Shown here: positions 34,601-42,636 of the stretch, in pieces | Layout of the letters: each line of letters begins with the position of its first letter | How positions within the stretch are numbered: the first letter of the stretch is position 1 | Assembly (NCBI GenBank): GCA_014381925.1 | Contig: JACNKR010000033.1 | Coordinates: 1 to 50,566 of the forward strand | From: Fidelibacterota bacterium | GTDB taxonomy: Bacteria; Fidelibacterota; Marinisomatia; SCGC-AAA003-L08; GCA-2689995 | Reading direction: 5' to 3' | DNA: 50,566 nt | The notes under the pieces: model-generated | Databases searched by the model: none | Told to the model about the DNA's origin: nothing | The model's input: the letters and a program-made list of their open reading frames with translations, nothing else | Program-made: the position numbers and the translations under genes

Positions 34601-35317
34601 ACATTTGAAGATTTATGTTCACAACCAAAAAGATTGTTAAATAGCCCTATGTGGTCAGGATTAACAGAAAATGGAAGAGCATATTCTCCTTTTACTTATA
34701 ATGTTGAAAGGCTTGTACCTTGGAGAACATTAACAGGTCGTCAACATTTTTATCTTGATCACCCTGGTTATATTCAGTTTGGAGAGCACTTACCAACTTA
34801 TAAACCAAAACCAACTCACACACAGTATGCGGAATTAAAAGTGAGCGAAAGTGAACATCCAACAAAAGTATTTAATTATTTAACACCGCATGGAAAATGG
34901 CATATACATTCAACTTATGGAGATAATCACAGAATGTCAACATTAAGTAGAGGTGTTGAGCCATTTTGGATAAATGATGATGATGCAAAGGAATTAGGAA
35001 TAGTAGATAATGATTGGGTTGAAGTATTTAATGACAATGGAGTTGTTGTTACAAGAGCCAATGTTAGTGTACGAATTCCAAAAGGAATTGTTATTATTTA
35101 CCACGCAACAGAAAGAACTTTATCTGTTCCTAAATCTCCGCTTCGTGGAAATAAAAGAGCGGGAATGAATAATAGTTTAACAAGAGCAAGATTGAAGCCA
35201 AATTTAATGGTTGGTGGATATGGTCAATTTACATACCATTTTAATTATTGGGGACCAACTGGTTCCAATAGAGATACATTTATAATGGTTAGAAAACTCC
35301 CTAAACTTAACTGGTAG
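31673..35317 (+). CDS. narG: Respiratory nitrate reductase alpha subunit
   Basis: Molybdenum bis-MGD catalytic subunit reducing nitrate to nitrite. The 1214-residue protein has the NarG N-terminus [20 protein letters not shown], giving FS0 ligands His40, Cys44, Cys48 and Cys83. The Mo-ligand Asp lies in [20 protein letters not shown] (about Asp209). The C-terminus holds the molybdopterin dinucleotide-binding domain and ends VRKLPKLNW. The [15 protein letters not shown] region is the vestigial twin-arginine-like sequence of cytoplasmic NarG, with no cleavable signal, so catalysis is on the inside. Size is close to the E. coli protein. The Nitrobacter-type NxrA is homologous, so the direction of reaction rests on context (NarI, NarK). 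Confidence 0.95.
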   Translation: MCDTKQNLSWIRDEVTPENRQWEEFYRNRWQYDKIVRSTHGVNCTGSCTWQIHVKDGIVTWEMQGLDYPKLEKGIPPYEPRGCQRGISFSWYLYSPLRVKYPYVRGILLDLWKEARSEFSDPAEAWKSLTSNPEKRKRWQSARGKGGFRRADWETAKEIIAASMVHTIEEHGPDRIAGFSPIPAMSMVSYAAGARLMQLVGGISLSFYDWYCDLPSASPETWGEQTDVQESADWYNAKMIAVMGANLNMTRTPDVHFAAEARHNGTKMCVFSPDFSQVSKFGDEWFPVNAGQDGAFWMAVNHVILKEFHYENQIEDFINYTKQYTDSPFLVEIKKNGDVYKADQLLRANRLSQYTDIENGDWQFLMWDETESRTKVPMGSVGNRWAEKNTGKWNLKLEDNVDGSKINPQLTFLKDSDEIIEIQLDNFAQGDTQNRKVPVKYIETENGKVAVATVYDLLMAQYGVGRGLDGYPDSYEVDDVYTPEWSSKYTGISPETLIKFAREWAGTAEKTGGKCTVIIGAGINHWYHANLIYRSAIHALMFTGCIGKNGGGLAHYVGQEKLAPGESWGSIALAKDWYGPSRLQNAPSWHYVHSDQWRYEKGFTDYHTVPKDQPENTLASGHTIDVNVKAVRNGWLPFYPQFEKNPLDLVKEARKNGAKDEKGIADYIVDKLKKKEMKFSIEDPDNSDNWPRVWFVWRGNAIGGSAKGHEFFLDHYLGTHTNQVSDSDFAKGSTEEVVWHDKVPQGKMDLVVDLNFRMDTSALYSDIVLPAATWYEKADLNSTDMHSFIHPLQEAVPPAWESKSDWDIFKEISKEFSKQSKSHFPEPVEDVLAVPLAHDSPAEIAQPEMKDWINGEIEAIPGKTMPGLKVVKRDYKNVYNQFISYGPNVPKNGLGAHGTGYSVVDEYAKLMEEGAIEKWDGNQYPSLKEAKDVANTILTLATVTNGELAYRSYQNMEKKTGLVLSDLAEKNRGSRTTFEDLCSQPKRLLNSPMWSGLTENGRAYSPFTYNVERLVPWRTLTGRQHFYLDHPGYIQFGEHLPTYKPKPTHTQYAELKVSESEHPTKVFNYLTPHGKWHIHSTYGDNHRMSTLSRGVEPFWINDDDAKELGIVDNDWVEVFNDNGVVVTRANVSVRIPKGIVIIYHATERTLSVPKSPLRGNKRAGMNNSLTRARLKPNLMVGGYGQFTYHFNYWGPTGSNRDTFIMVRKLPKLNW

Positions 35318-35328
35318 TAAGGAAAAAT

Positions 35329-36819
35329 ATGGATATCAGAAGTCAAATTTCAATGGTTTTTCATCTCGATAAATGTATCGGATGTCATACATGTAGTGTT
35401 GCTTGTAAAAATATCTGGACGGATAGAAAAGGTACAGAATACATGTGGTGGAATAATGTAGAAACAAAACCAGGTACTGGGTTCCCAACACGATGGGAAG
35501 ATCAAGAAAATTATAAAGGAGGTTGGGAATTAGTTAATGGTGAATTGAAACTAAAATCTACTTCTAAATCAAAGACAATTACAAATATCTTTCATAATCC
35601 AGATATGCCTACTTTAGATGATTATTATGAGCCATGGACTTATGATTATAAAAAATTATTTGATTCACCTGAATCAGATGATCAGCCAACGGCAAAACCA
35701 ATTTCAATGGTTACGGGTAAATATATTGATATAGAATCTGGTCCTAATTGGGATGATGATTTATCAGGTTCACCAATTTATGCAGAAAATGATATAAATC
35801 TTGATGTGTTATCACAAGAAGCTCGAGACCAATTATTTGCGATTGAACGGTTGATGATGTTTTATTTCCCTCGTATTTGTAATCATTGTGTTAATCCATC
35901 ATGTGTTGCATCATGTCCTTCTGGTGCTATGTATAAAAGAGGGGAAGATGGTATTGTATTAATAGATCAAAAGAAATGTAGAGCATGGAGATCTTGTGTT
36001 ACTGCTTGCCCTTATAAAAAAACATATTATAATTGGAATACAGGTAAATCTGAAAAATGTATACTTTGTTTCCCACGGGTAGAAACAGGACAAGCACCCG
36101 CTTGTTTTCATTCATGTGTTGGTCGAATAAGATATTTAGGTGTACTTCTTTATGATGCAGATAAGATTGAAGAAATTGCAAAAAGACCTGATCATGAATT
36201 AGTTGATGCTCAAAGAGAAATGATTTTAGATCCATTTGATGAAAATGTAATTAGAGAAGCAAAAAAGAATGGAATAGCAGACTCAACATTAAAGGCAGCT
36301 CAAAATTCACCTGTTTATAAATTTGTAAAAGAATGGGGGATTGCATTACCACCCCATGTAGAATATCGTACACTTCCAATGTTATTTTATGTTCCACCTA
36401 TGTTACCTGTGATGTCAGCTCAAGAAGGGGAAGCAGTAAAATCATTGAATGAAGAATATTTCCCAGATTTTGATAAAGCGAGAGTACCAATTAAGTATTT
36501 AGCTTCAATGTTTGGTGGCGGAAATGAAGGACATTTACGATATGTATTGAAAAAACAATCTGCAATAAGAGCTTATCGGCGAGCGGTTACAGTCGGTGAT
36601 ATTAAATTATTAGACTCTGAAAAAGCATTGCTAGGAGCTGATTGTAATCCTTCTCAAGCTGATGAGATCTACAAACTAACATCACTATGTACATTTGAAG
36701 ATCGTTTTGTGATACCTGCAGCTCATCGTGAAGAAGCAATTGAAATGTTAAAAGACCCTCTTGAACACAAACAAGAAATGGGATTTGGGTTTAGAGAAGC
36801 TCCAGAGAGAGGATTATAA
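35329..36819 (+). CDS. narH: Respiratory nitrate reductase beta subunit
   Basis: Electron-transfer subunit with three [4Fe-4S] and one [3Fe-4S] cluster. The 496-residue protein shows CIGCHTCSVACKNIW near residue 18, CNHCVNPSCVASCPSGAM near 184, CRAWRSCVTACPYKK, in which Trp replaces a cluster Cys as expected for the [3Fe-4S] site, and CILCFPRVETGQAPACFHSCVG. GGA precedes ATG 35329, and the gene is 11 bp after narG. The stop overlaps narJ by one base. It is typical in length and in all ligands. Confidence 0.96.
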   Translation: MDIRSQISMVFHLDKCIGCHTCSVACKNIWTDRKGTEYMWWNNVETKPGTGFPTRWEDQENYKGGWELVNGELKLKSTSKSKTITNIFHNPDMPTLDDYYEPWTYDYKKLFDSPESDDQPTAKPISMVTGKYIDIESGPNWDDDLSGSPIYAENDINLDVLSQEARDQLFAIERLMMFYFPRICNHCVNPSCVASCPSGAMYKRGEDGIVLIDQKKCRAWRSCVTACPYKKTYYNWNTGKSEKCILCFPRVETGQAPACFHSCVGRIRYLGVLLYDADKIEEIAKRPDHELVDAQREMILDPFDENVIREAKKNGIADSTLKAAQNSPVYKFVKEWGIALPPHVEYRTLPMLFYVPPMLPVMSAQEGEAVKSLNEEYFPDFDKARVPIKYLASMFGGGNEGHLRYVLKKQSAIRAYRRAVTVGDIKLLDSEKALLGADCNPSQADEIYKLTSLCTFEDRFVIPAAHREEAIEMLKDPLEHKQEMGFGFREAPERGL

Positions 36820-37325
36820 TGAACACTAATTTTAAAAAATATGCATCATTAGTTTCTTATCCAAATGATTCAACAATAGCTTTTATTTCTAAAATTAATA
36901 ATGAAAAAAAAGATTATTCCTTAGAGAAGTTTAATGAGTTTGTTGAGTCAGTAAAACTTTCTGAATTACAAGAACGATTTACTCAAACATTTGATATGAA
37001 TCCATCTACATGCTTAGATATTGGTTGGCATCTTTATGGTGAAGCATATCAACGAGGGGCATTTCTTGTCGAGCTTCGTCAATTATTGAGAGAAAATAAT
37101 ATTGATGAATCATCTGAATTACCAGATCATTTCACGCACATTCTTGCAATATTAGATATTTTAAAACCTGAGGATCAAAAACAATTTATTGCTAATTTTG
37201 TAAACCCAGCTATTAAAAAAATACTTACTGGGTTTGGCGAAGAAAAAAATCCTTATAAATATGTCATTGAATATTTATCACACATATTTGAAACACAAAT
37301 GAAAACTTATGGAGGTCAGGCATAA
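36819..37325 (+). CDS. narJ: Nitrate reductase assembly chaperone
   Basis: Cytoplasmic chaperone of the TorD/NarJ family that inserts the Mo cofactor and holds NarGH until it docks on NarI. The 168-residue all-helical protein has the NarJ-like segment QERFTQTFDMNPSTCLDIGWHLYGEAYQRGAFLVELR and later ELPDHFTHILAILDIL, which are family-specific. It is shorter than E. coli NarJ (about 236), within the range of the family. It overlaps narH and narI by one base each. Confidence 0.9.
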   Translation: MNTNFKKYASLVSYPNDSTIAFISKINNEKKDYSLEKFNEFVESVKLSELQERFTQTFDMNPSTCLDIGWHLYGEAYQRGAFLVELRQLLRENNIDESSELPDHFTHILAILDILKPEDQKQFIANFVNPAIKKILTGFGEEKNPYKYVIEYLSHIFETQMKTYGGQA

Positions 37326-38041
37326 TGGATCAATTTAAAACAGTATTAGATACTTTCTTTTTTTCAATGTTTCCGTATTTGACAATTTTCACTTTTTTTC
37401 TTGTAACAATCCAAAGATACAGATCTCACGCTTTTACATACTCCAGTTTATCATCACAATTTTTAGAGAATAGGCAACATTTTTGGGCATTAGTACCATT
37501 CCATTATGGAATAATTTCTGTACTTGCTGCTCATTTTATTTGGTTCTTATTACCAGAAACAGTGCTATGGTGGAATAGTGTACCTGCTCGACTCTATATT
37601 ATGGAAGGTTCAATGTTTGTTTTTGGACTTCTCACTTTTATTGGTTTAGTAAATATTATTCTAAGACGAAAATCAAATGATAGGGCGAATATTGTAACAA
37701 CAAAAGCAGATTGGATTGTTTTAGGGTTATTAACTGTTCAAGTGGTTACAGGTATTTTTATCGCATATTTTTATCGGTGGGGTTCAAGTTGGTTTGCTTC
37801 ATCTCTTGTACCATATTTAAGATCAATCATTTTGCTTAGCCCTGACTTACAATATATTACACCATTACCCATCATGGTAAAATTACATATAATTAGTGCA
37901 TATTCAATTATTTTACTATTCCCATTTACACGCCTTGTACATGTTTTAGTAGTGCCAAATCAATACTTATGGCGTAAAACTCAAGTGGTTAGATGGAATT
38001 GGAATAGAAAAACTATTAGAACACCTCAATCAAATAAATAA
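37325..38041 (+). CDS. narI: Nitrate reductase gamma subunit (cytochrome b)
   Basis: Membrane subunit with two b haems that oxidises quinol and passes electrons to NarH. The 238-residue protein has five hydrophobic segments. Candidate haem-ligand His residues lie in FWALVPFHYGIISVLAAHFI (about residues 50-70) and in MVKLHIISAYSIILLFPFTRLVHVLVVP, as in NarI. The C-terminus ends in an Arg-rich cytoplasmic stretch. Presence of a normal NarI indicates quinol-linked operation. It lies 11 bp before narK1. Confidence 0.93.
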   Translation: MDQFKTVLDTFFFSMFPYLTIFTFFLVTIQRYRSHAFTYSSLSSQFLENRQHFWALVPFHYGIISVLAAHFIWFLLPETVLWWNSVPARLYIMEGSMFVFGLLTFIGLVNIILRRKSNDRANIVTTKADWIVLGLLTVQVVTGIFIAYFYRWGSSWFASSLVPYLRSIILLSPDLQYITPLPIMVKLHIISAYSIILLFPFTRLVHVLVVPNQYLWRKTQVVRWNWNRKTIRTPQSNK

Positions 38042-38052
38042 GGAAAAATATA

Positions 38053-39606
38053 ATGAGTAAAACAAGAGAATTACCAGAATTATTAGATTTTAGTAAAGAA
38101 AGAATTAGAGTCCTACATTATACTTGGGTTGCATTCTTTATTACATTCTATGTTTGGTTTAATATGGCTCCAATGGCGACAACTATGCTTAAAAGTATTG
38201 GTTGGTTAACAAGAGAGCATTTAAAAGTTTTAGCGATTTCAAATGTTGCACTCACTATTCCAGCGAGAATAATTATAGGAGCATTGATAGATAGATATGG
38301 ACCTCGAATTGTGTTTTCGGGATTAATGATTATAATGGCAATTCCGGGTTGGTTTTTTGCATTTGGAGATACATTTACTCAATTATTAATTTCAAGATTA
38401 ATATTAGGTTCTATTGGTGCAGGATTTGTTGTGGGTATTAAAATGGTTGCAAATTGGTTCCCTCCAAAAATGATTGGAAGAGCTGAAGGATTTTATGCTG
38501 GATGGGGTAATTTTGGTTCTGCTTGGGCAGCTATGACATTGCCATGGGTTGCCATTACAGTATTTAAAGATTATTTTGGCCTTGGTGAGGAAGCATGGAG
38601 ATATGCATTGGCATTTAACGCCGGTGTTTCCTTTGTCTATGGAATCATTTATTATTTCTTAGTGACAGATCATCCTGTTGATAAACCTGTATTAAAAACT
38701 AAAAAAGCACAACCTATGATGGTTACTTCATATGGAGATTTAATTCAATATTTAGTTTGGTCATTTCCATTAATGGGAGCAATGGGAGTACTTGCATGGA
38801 GAATTGGTGGTATAAAGGTGGATGGTATTGCATTAATTTCTCCTCAAATATTAACAATTGTATATACAATGTTGGCTCTAATCTATATTGCACATGTTAT
38901 AAAAACGCTACAAATTAACTTACCTTATCTTAAAGCCGGTGTACCAGAAAAGGAAAAATATAATTGGTCAAGTGTTGCTGCATTAAATAGTACTTATTTT
39001 GCTAATTTTGGATCTGAGTTAGCTGTTGTTTCGATGTTACCTATGTTTTTTGAGACGACTTTTTCAGGACTTACTGGAAGTGATGGAAATTATATAATGA
39101 CTGCAACCATGGCAGGATTAATAGCTTCATCATTTGCATTTGTAAATTTATTTGCTAGGCCTTTAGGAGGTTTACTTTCTGACACAATGAAAAATAGAAA
39201 GAAAACAATGCTTTTTTATATGGTTGGAATTGCATTTGGATTTTTAGGAATGGCACATATAGGAACATGGGGACCAATTGTAAATGGTGTACAAACAATT
39301 GTACCAACATTTGATGGAACAACATGGTTAATAGCATCCATTGTTATTACCATATTTGCTTCAATGTTTGTACAGGGAGCTGAAGGTGCTACTTTTGCGG
39401 TAATACCTATGATTAATAAAAAAATGACAGGGCAAATTGCAGGTATGGCTGGTGCTTACGGGAATGTTGGTGCTGTAATATATTTAGTTGTTTATTCATT
39501 AGTTGATGCAAAAACATTCTTTTTTATTATTGCAGGTGGAGCATTTATAAGCTTTTTTTATTGTTGGGCATTTTTAGAAGAACCCAAAGATTCGTTTGTT
39601 GATTAA
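38053..39606 (+). CDS. narK1: Nitrate/nitrite transporter, NarK1 type
   Basis: Major-facilitator transporter. The 517-residue protein has 12 helices. Its NarK1-type N-terminal box WVAFFITFYVWFNMAPMATT is followed by an RIIIGALIDRYGPR loop and GIKMVANWFPPKMIGRAEGFYAGWGNFGSA, the NarK nitrate signature. In Paracoccus and Thermus, K1-type proteins favour nitrate/H+ symport, so import is likely, by analogy. It precedes the second narK by 29 bp. The two differ widely in sequence, so they are not a recent duplication. Confidence 0.92.
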   Translation: MSKTRELPELLDFSKERIRVLHYTWVAFFITFYVWFNMAPMATTMLKSIGWLTREHLKVLAISNVALTIPARIIIGALIDRYGPRIVFSGLMIIMAIPGWFFAFGDTFTQLLISRLILGSIGAGFVVGIKMVANWFPPKMIGRAEGFYAGWGNFGSAWAAMTLPWVAITVFKDYFGLGEEAWRYALAFNAGVSFVYGIIYYFLVTDHPVDKPVLKTKKAQPMMVTSYGDLIQYLVWSFPLMGAMGVLAWRIGGIKVDGIALISPQILTIVYTMLALIYIAHVIKTLQINLPYLKAGVPEKEKYNWSSVAALNSTYFANFGSELAVVSMLPMFFETTFSGLTGSDGNYIMTATMAGLIASSFAFVNLFARPLGGLLSDTMKNRKKTMLFYMVGIAFGFLGMAHIGTWGPIVNGVQTIVPTFDGTTWLIASIVITIFASMFVQGAEGATFAVIPMINKKMTGQIAGMAGAYGNVGAVIYLVVYSLVDAKTFFFIIAGGAFISFFYCWAFLEEPKDSFVD

Positions 39607-39635
39607 AAAAATATATTTTAAAAAAAGGAAATAAT

Positions 39636-41264
39636 ATGAGTAATGTTGATTTGAAAAAATGGGATGTTGAAAATGAAAGTTTTTGGAATTCCGAAGGTAA
39701 GGAAATAGCAACTCGTAATTTATGGATTTCTATTCCAAGTTTATTAGTTGGATTCTCTGTATGGTTGATGTGGGGTATTATCACGGTTCAAATGAAAAAT
39801 CTAGGTTTTACTTTTGGTAAATCGCCAGAAGAAGCAATGGGATTATTATTTATGCTTCCAGCAATAGCTGGATTGACGGGTGCAACGTTAAGAATTCCAA
39901 GTTCATTTTTTATTCGTTTAGCTGGTGGTAGAAATACAATTTTCTTTACAACAGCATTATTAATGATTCCTGCAACGGGAACAGCTATTGGGTTACAGAA
40001 TCCAGAAACTTCATTTACATTTTTTATGGTGATGGCATTTTTGTCTGGATTTGGTGGAGGTAATTTTGCTTCTTCGATGAGTAATATTTCATTTTTCTTT
40101 CCAAAAAAAGAACAAGGGTATGCTTTAGGGATGAATGCAGGATTGGGCAATTTTGGTGTAACTACAATGCAAATTCTTATTCCTCTAGTAATGACAGTTC
40201 CATTTTTAGGGGCTTTTAGTGGTGATTCTATGTTACTCTCAAGTACAAGTGGAACAATATTTAAACGGATTTCGGCTGGGTCAGAAACTTGGTTAGCAAA
40301 TGCGGGCTGGGTATGGATGCTATGGTTATTACCATTAGCCTTTTTTGGGTGGAAGAAATTAAATAATATTACAACAGAGGCAGTAACACCGGGATTAAAA
40401 AGTCCATTCGTCTCTTTTGGGCGAATTTCATGGTTGCTATTAATTGGTTTTTTTACAGCCGCAATTGGTTTATACTTCATTTTAACTTTCAAGGCATTAA
40501 CATGGGTAAAATGGATTGTTCTACCATTAGTAATTGCATCAACTCTCTTTTTAATGAAGGCTTTGTCTCCTGGAGAAATAAAAGATAATTTAAATAGACA
40601 ATTTTCAATTTTTGATAATAAACATACATGGGTAATGACAATTATTTATACGATGACTTTTGGTTCATTTATTGGTTTTGCTGCAGCTGTAGGTTTAGCA
40701 ATTAAATTTATTTTTGGAGTAAAACATATTTTACTCGCTGATGGAACTTGGCAGCATGTTGCTAACCCCGATGGTCCTGCAACTTTTATGTATGTATGGG
40801 TGGGGGCATTTGTAGGTGCATTAATTCGCCCAATTGGTGGGAAAATGGCAGATAAACTTGGTGGAGCGATTATTACTCAAGTTGTGAGCGTTGTTATGGT
40901 TGCATGTTCTATTGGTGTTGGGTATTATGCAAGCTTAGCTTATCAATCCGCAACACCACAGGATTATTTTATTCCATTCTTTGTATTAATTGTTATTTTA
41001 TTTGCTGCAACAGGTATCGGTAATGGATCAACATTTAGAACAATTTCAATGGTTTTTAATCAAGAACAAGCGGGTCCAGTACTTGGGTGGACTTCAGCAG
41101 TTGCTGCTTATGGTGCATTTTTAATTCCAAAAATTATTGGTGAAAATATGAAAGCGGGAACACCTGAATTGGCAATGTATGGATTTGCTGTTTTTTATGG
41201 AATATGTGCTATATTAAACTGGTGGTATTACTTAGGACCCAAAGCTGAGTTTAATAATCCTTAA
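39636..41264 (+). CDS. narK2: Nitrate/nitrite transporter, NarK2 type
   Basis: Second NarK transporter. The 542-residue protein has about 12 helices and the NarK2/E. coli NarK-like boxes RNLWISIPSLLVGFSVWLMWG, GFGGGNFASSMSNISFFFPKKEQGYALGMNAGLGN and WVMTIIYTMTFGSFIGFAAAVGLAIK. The GGGNFASSMSNI motif is the nitrate-binding signature. Proteins of this class exchange nitrate for nitrite. A strong AAGGAA site lies 8-14 bases upstream of ATG 39636. The adjacent narK1-narK2 order mirrors the Thermus narKT arrangement. Confidence 0.93.
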   Translation: MSNVDLKKWDVENESFWNSEGKEIATRNLWISIPSLLVGFSVWLMWGIITVQMKNLGFTFGKSPEEAMGLLFMLPAIAGLTGATLRIPSSFFIRLAGGRNTIFFTTALLMIPATGTAIGLQNPETSFTFFMVMAFLSGFGGGNFASSMSNISFFFPKKEQGYALGMNAGLGNFGVTTMQILIPLVMTVPFLGAFSGDSMLLSSTSGTIFKRISAGSETWLANAGWVWMLWLLPLAFFGWKKLNNITTEAVTPGLKSPFVSFGRISWLLLIGFFTAAIGLYFILTFKALTWVKWIVLPLVIASTLFLMKALSPGEIKDNLNRQFSIFDNKHTWVMTIIYTMTFGSFIGFAAAVGLAIKFIFGVKHILLADGTWQHVANPDGPATFMYVWVGAFVGALIRPIGGKMADKLGGAIITQVVSVVMVACSIGVGYYASLAYQSATPQDYFIPFFVLIVILFAATGIGNGSTFRTISMVFNQEQAGPVLGWTSAVAAYGAFLIPKIIGENMKAGTPELAMYGFAVFYGICAILNWWYYLGPKAEFNNP

Positions 41265-41279
41265 AATTTGGAGAAAAAA

Positions 41280-42008
41280 ATGAAAGATACAAATACAATT
41301 AGCGAAATTGTTGCTGACGATATTCGGACTGCAACTGTATTTAAAAAACATGGTTTAGATTTTTGTTGTGGTGGAAATAAAACATTAAAAGAAGCGTGTG
41401 ATGAAAATAATATTGGAATTGATGATTTATTAGAAAGCCTTCAAAATGCAAAGTTGTCGAGTGAATCTTCCATTGATTTCCAAAAAATGGAATTGGATAA
41501 ATTATTAGATCATATTATTGATCGGCATCATAAATATATTTATGATGTTGGACCTCATACGCTTCAATTTATTAAAAAAGTGGCAAGTGTCCATGGTGTA
41601 AATCATCCAGAAACTAAAGAAGTTGCAGTGATTTTTATGAATTTAATGTCTGAATTACATCATCACATGATGAAGGAAGAACAAATATTATTTCCATATA
41701 TTCGAAATCTTGTGAAAATGTTAAATGGAGAAGTTGATACTCAAAATTTTCGACAATTTGTTGAAAATCCCGTACGAATGATGTTGTTAGAGCATGATCA
41801 AGCAGGGGATATGTTGAAGAAAATAAATGAATTGACATCTAATTTTACTTTACCAGAGGGTGCTTGCAATACTTTTAGAGCTTCGTATGCAAACTTAAAA
41901 GAAATGGAAGATGATGTTATGTTACATATTCATTTAGAAAATAATGTTTTATTCCCAAGAGCAATTGCTTTGGAAAAACAAATAGCAGAGAGTTTAATTG
42001 AAGGATAA
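41280..42008 (+). CDS. ric: Repair-of-iron-centres di-iron protein (RIC/ScdA/YtfE)
   Basis: A di-iron hemerythrin-like protein that restores Fe-S clusters damaged by NO or oxidants. The 242-residue protein has an N-terminal ScdA_N domain with the CCGG motif (Cys 29-30, FKKHGLDFCCGG), then hemerythrin-type His/Glu ligands in HHKYIYDVGPH, ELHHHMMKEEQILFPYI, LLEHDQAG and MLHIHLENNVLFPRA. The start is ATG 41280 with GGAG upstream; an in-frame TTG at 41268 is less likely. Its place between nitrate transport genes and ACIII fits protection from NO made during nitrite metabolism. Confidence 0.92.
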   Translation: MKDTNTISEIVADDIRTATVFKKHGLDFCCGGNKTLKEACDENNIGIDDLLESLQNAKLSSESSIDFQKMELDKLLDHIIDRHHKYIYDVGPHTLQFIKKVASVHGVNHPETKEVAVIFMNLMSELHHHMMKEEQILFPYIRNLVKMLNGEVDTQNFRQFVENPVRMMLLEHDQAGDMLKKINELTSNFTLPEGACNTFRASYANLKEMEDDVMLHIHLENNVLFPRAIALEKQIAESLIEG

Positions 42009-42009
42009 A

Positions 42010-42633
42010 TTGATAAATAACCAATTAAAATTAATTACAACTTTTGTTGTAATTGTTGGAATTGGAATTATTATAAAAAATTCAAATATTCATTTTCCAG
42101 GTAATTTTGAAGGTTATGAGCCTAAACAGCCTATTGCATTTTCACATCAATTACATGCAGGTGAAATGACTATTCCATGTATGTATTGTCATTTTGGTGC
42201 AGAAGATAGCAAGCATGCAGGAATTCCACCCGCTAATGTTTGTATGAACTGTCATGAATTTGTTAATAATAACACAAATGAAAATAAAATAGCCGAAAAG
42301 TTAGGTAGAAAAGTAGAAGTTAGCCCTGAGATTAATAAAATATATGAATCTTTTGGAACTTCTGAAAAAAATTATGAAGACAAAAGCCCAACTGAATGGG
42401 TGAAAATTCACAATCTACCTGATTTTGTTTTTTTTAGCCATAAACCACATATTAATGCAGGAATTGATTGTGAAAAATGTCATGGAGATGTTGCTTCTAT
42501 GACACGAGTAAAGCAAGTAAATGATCTTTCGATGGGGTGGTGTTTAGATTGTCACCGTCAAGATCATGAATCGTTAAATAATACGAAAGAAAGGAAATCA
42601 CAGTTGCAAGATTGTGCAACCTGTCATTATTAA
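42010..42633 (+). CDS. actA: Alternative complex III subunit A, pentahaem cytochrome c
   Basis: Periplasmic subunit that, with ActE, carries electrons away from quinol oxidation. The protein of about 207 residues has an N-terminal anchor helix and five CxxCH haem motifs: CMYCH, CMNCH, CEKCH, CLDCH and CATCH, the last right at the C-terminus. The first motif follows FSHQLHAGEMTIP and the third FSHKPHINAGID, where the preceding His residues are likely distal ligands. I prefer TTG 42010, which has AAGGA at 42001-42005, over an upstream in-frame TTG at 41998. actB begins 3 bp later. Confidence 0.93.
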   Translation: MINNQLKLITTFVVIVGIGIIIKNSNIHFPGNFEGYEPKQPIAFSHQLHAGEMTIPCMYCHFGAEDSKHAGIPPANVCMNCHEFVNNNTNENKIAEKLGRKVEVSPEINKIYESFGTSEKNYEDKSPTEWVKIHNLPDFVFFSHKPHINAGIDCEKCHGDVASMTRVKQVNDLSMGWCLDCHRQDHESLNNTKERKSQLQDCATCHY

Positions 42634-42636
42634 ATT

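Noticed and set aside
31673..36819. Nitrite oxidoreductase (nxrAB) instead of nitrate reductase
   Set aside because: The proteins are homologous, but a normal NarJ and NarI, two NarK genes and RIC favour nitrate reduction. A phylogeny could reopen the question.
39788..40492. Long minus-strand open frame (234 codons) opposite narK2
   Set aside because: It lies wholly within a clear transporter gene. Its composition is what the reverse of membrane-protein codons gives, and it has no domain, ribosome site or partner.
38053..41264. Tandem duplication of narK
   Set aside because: The two transporters belong to distinct NarK1 and NarK2 types with different signatures; not a recent copy.
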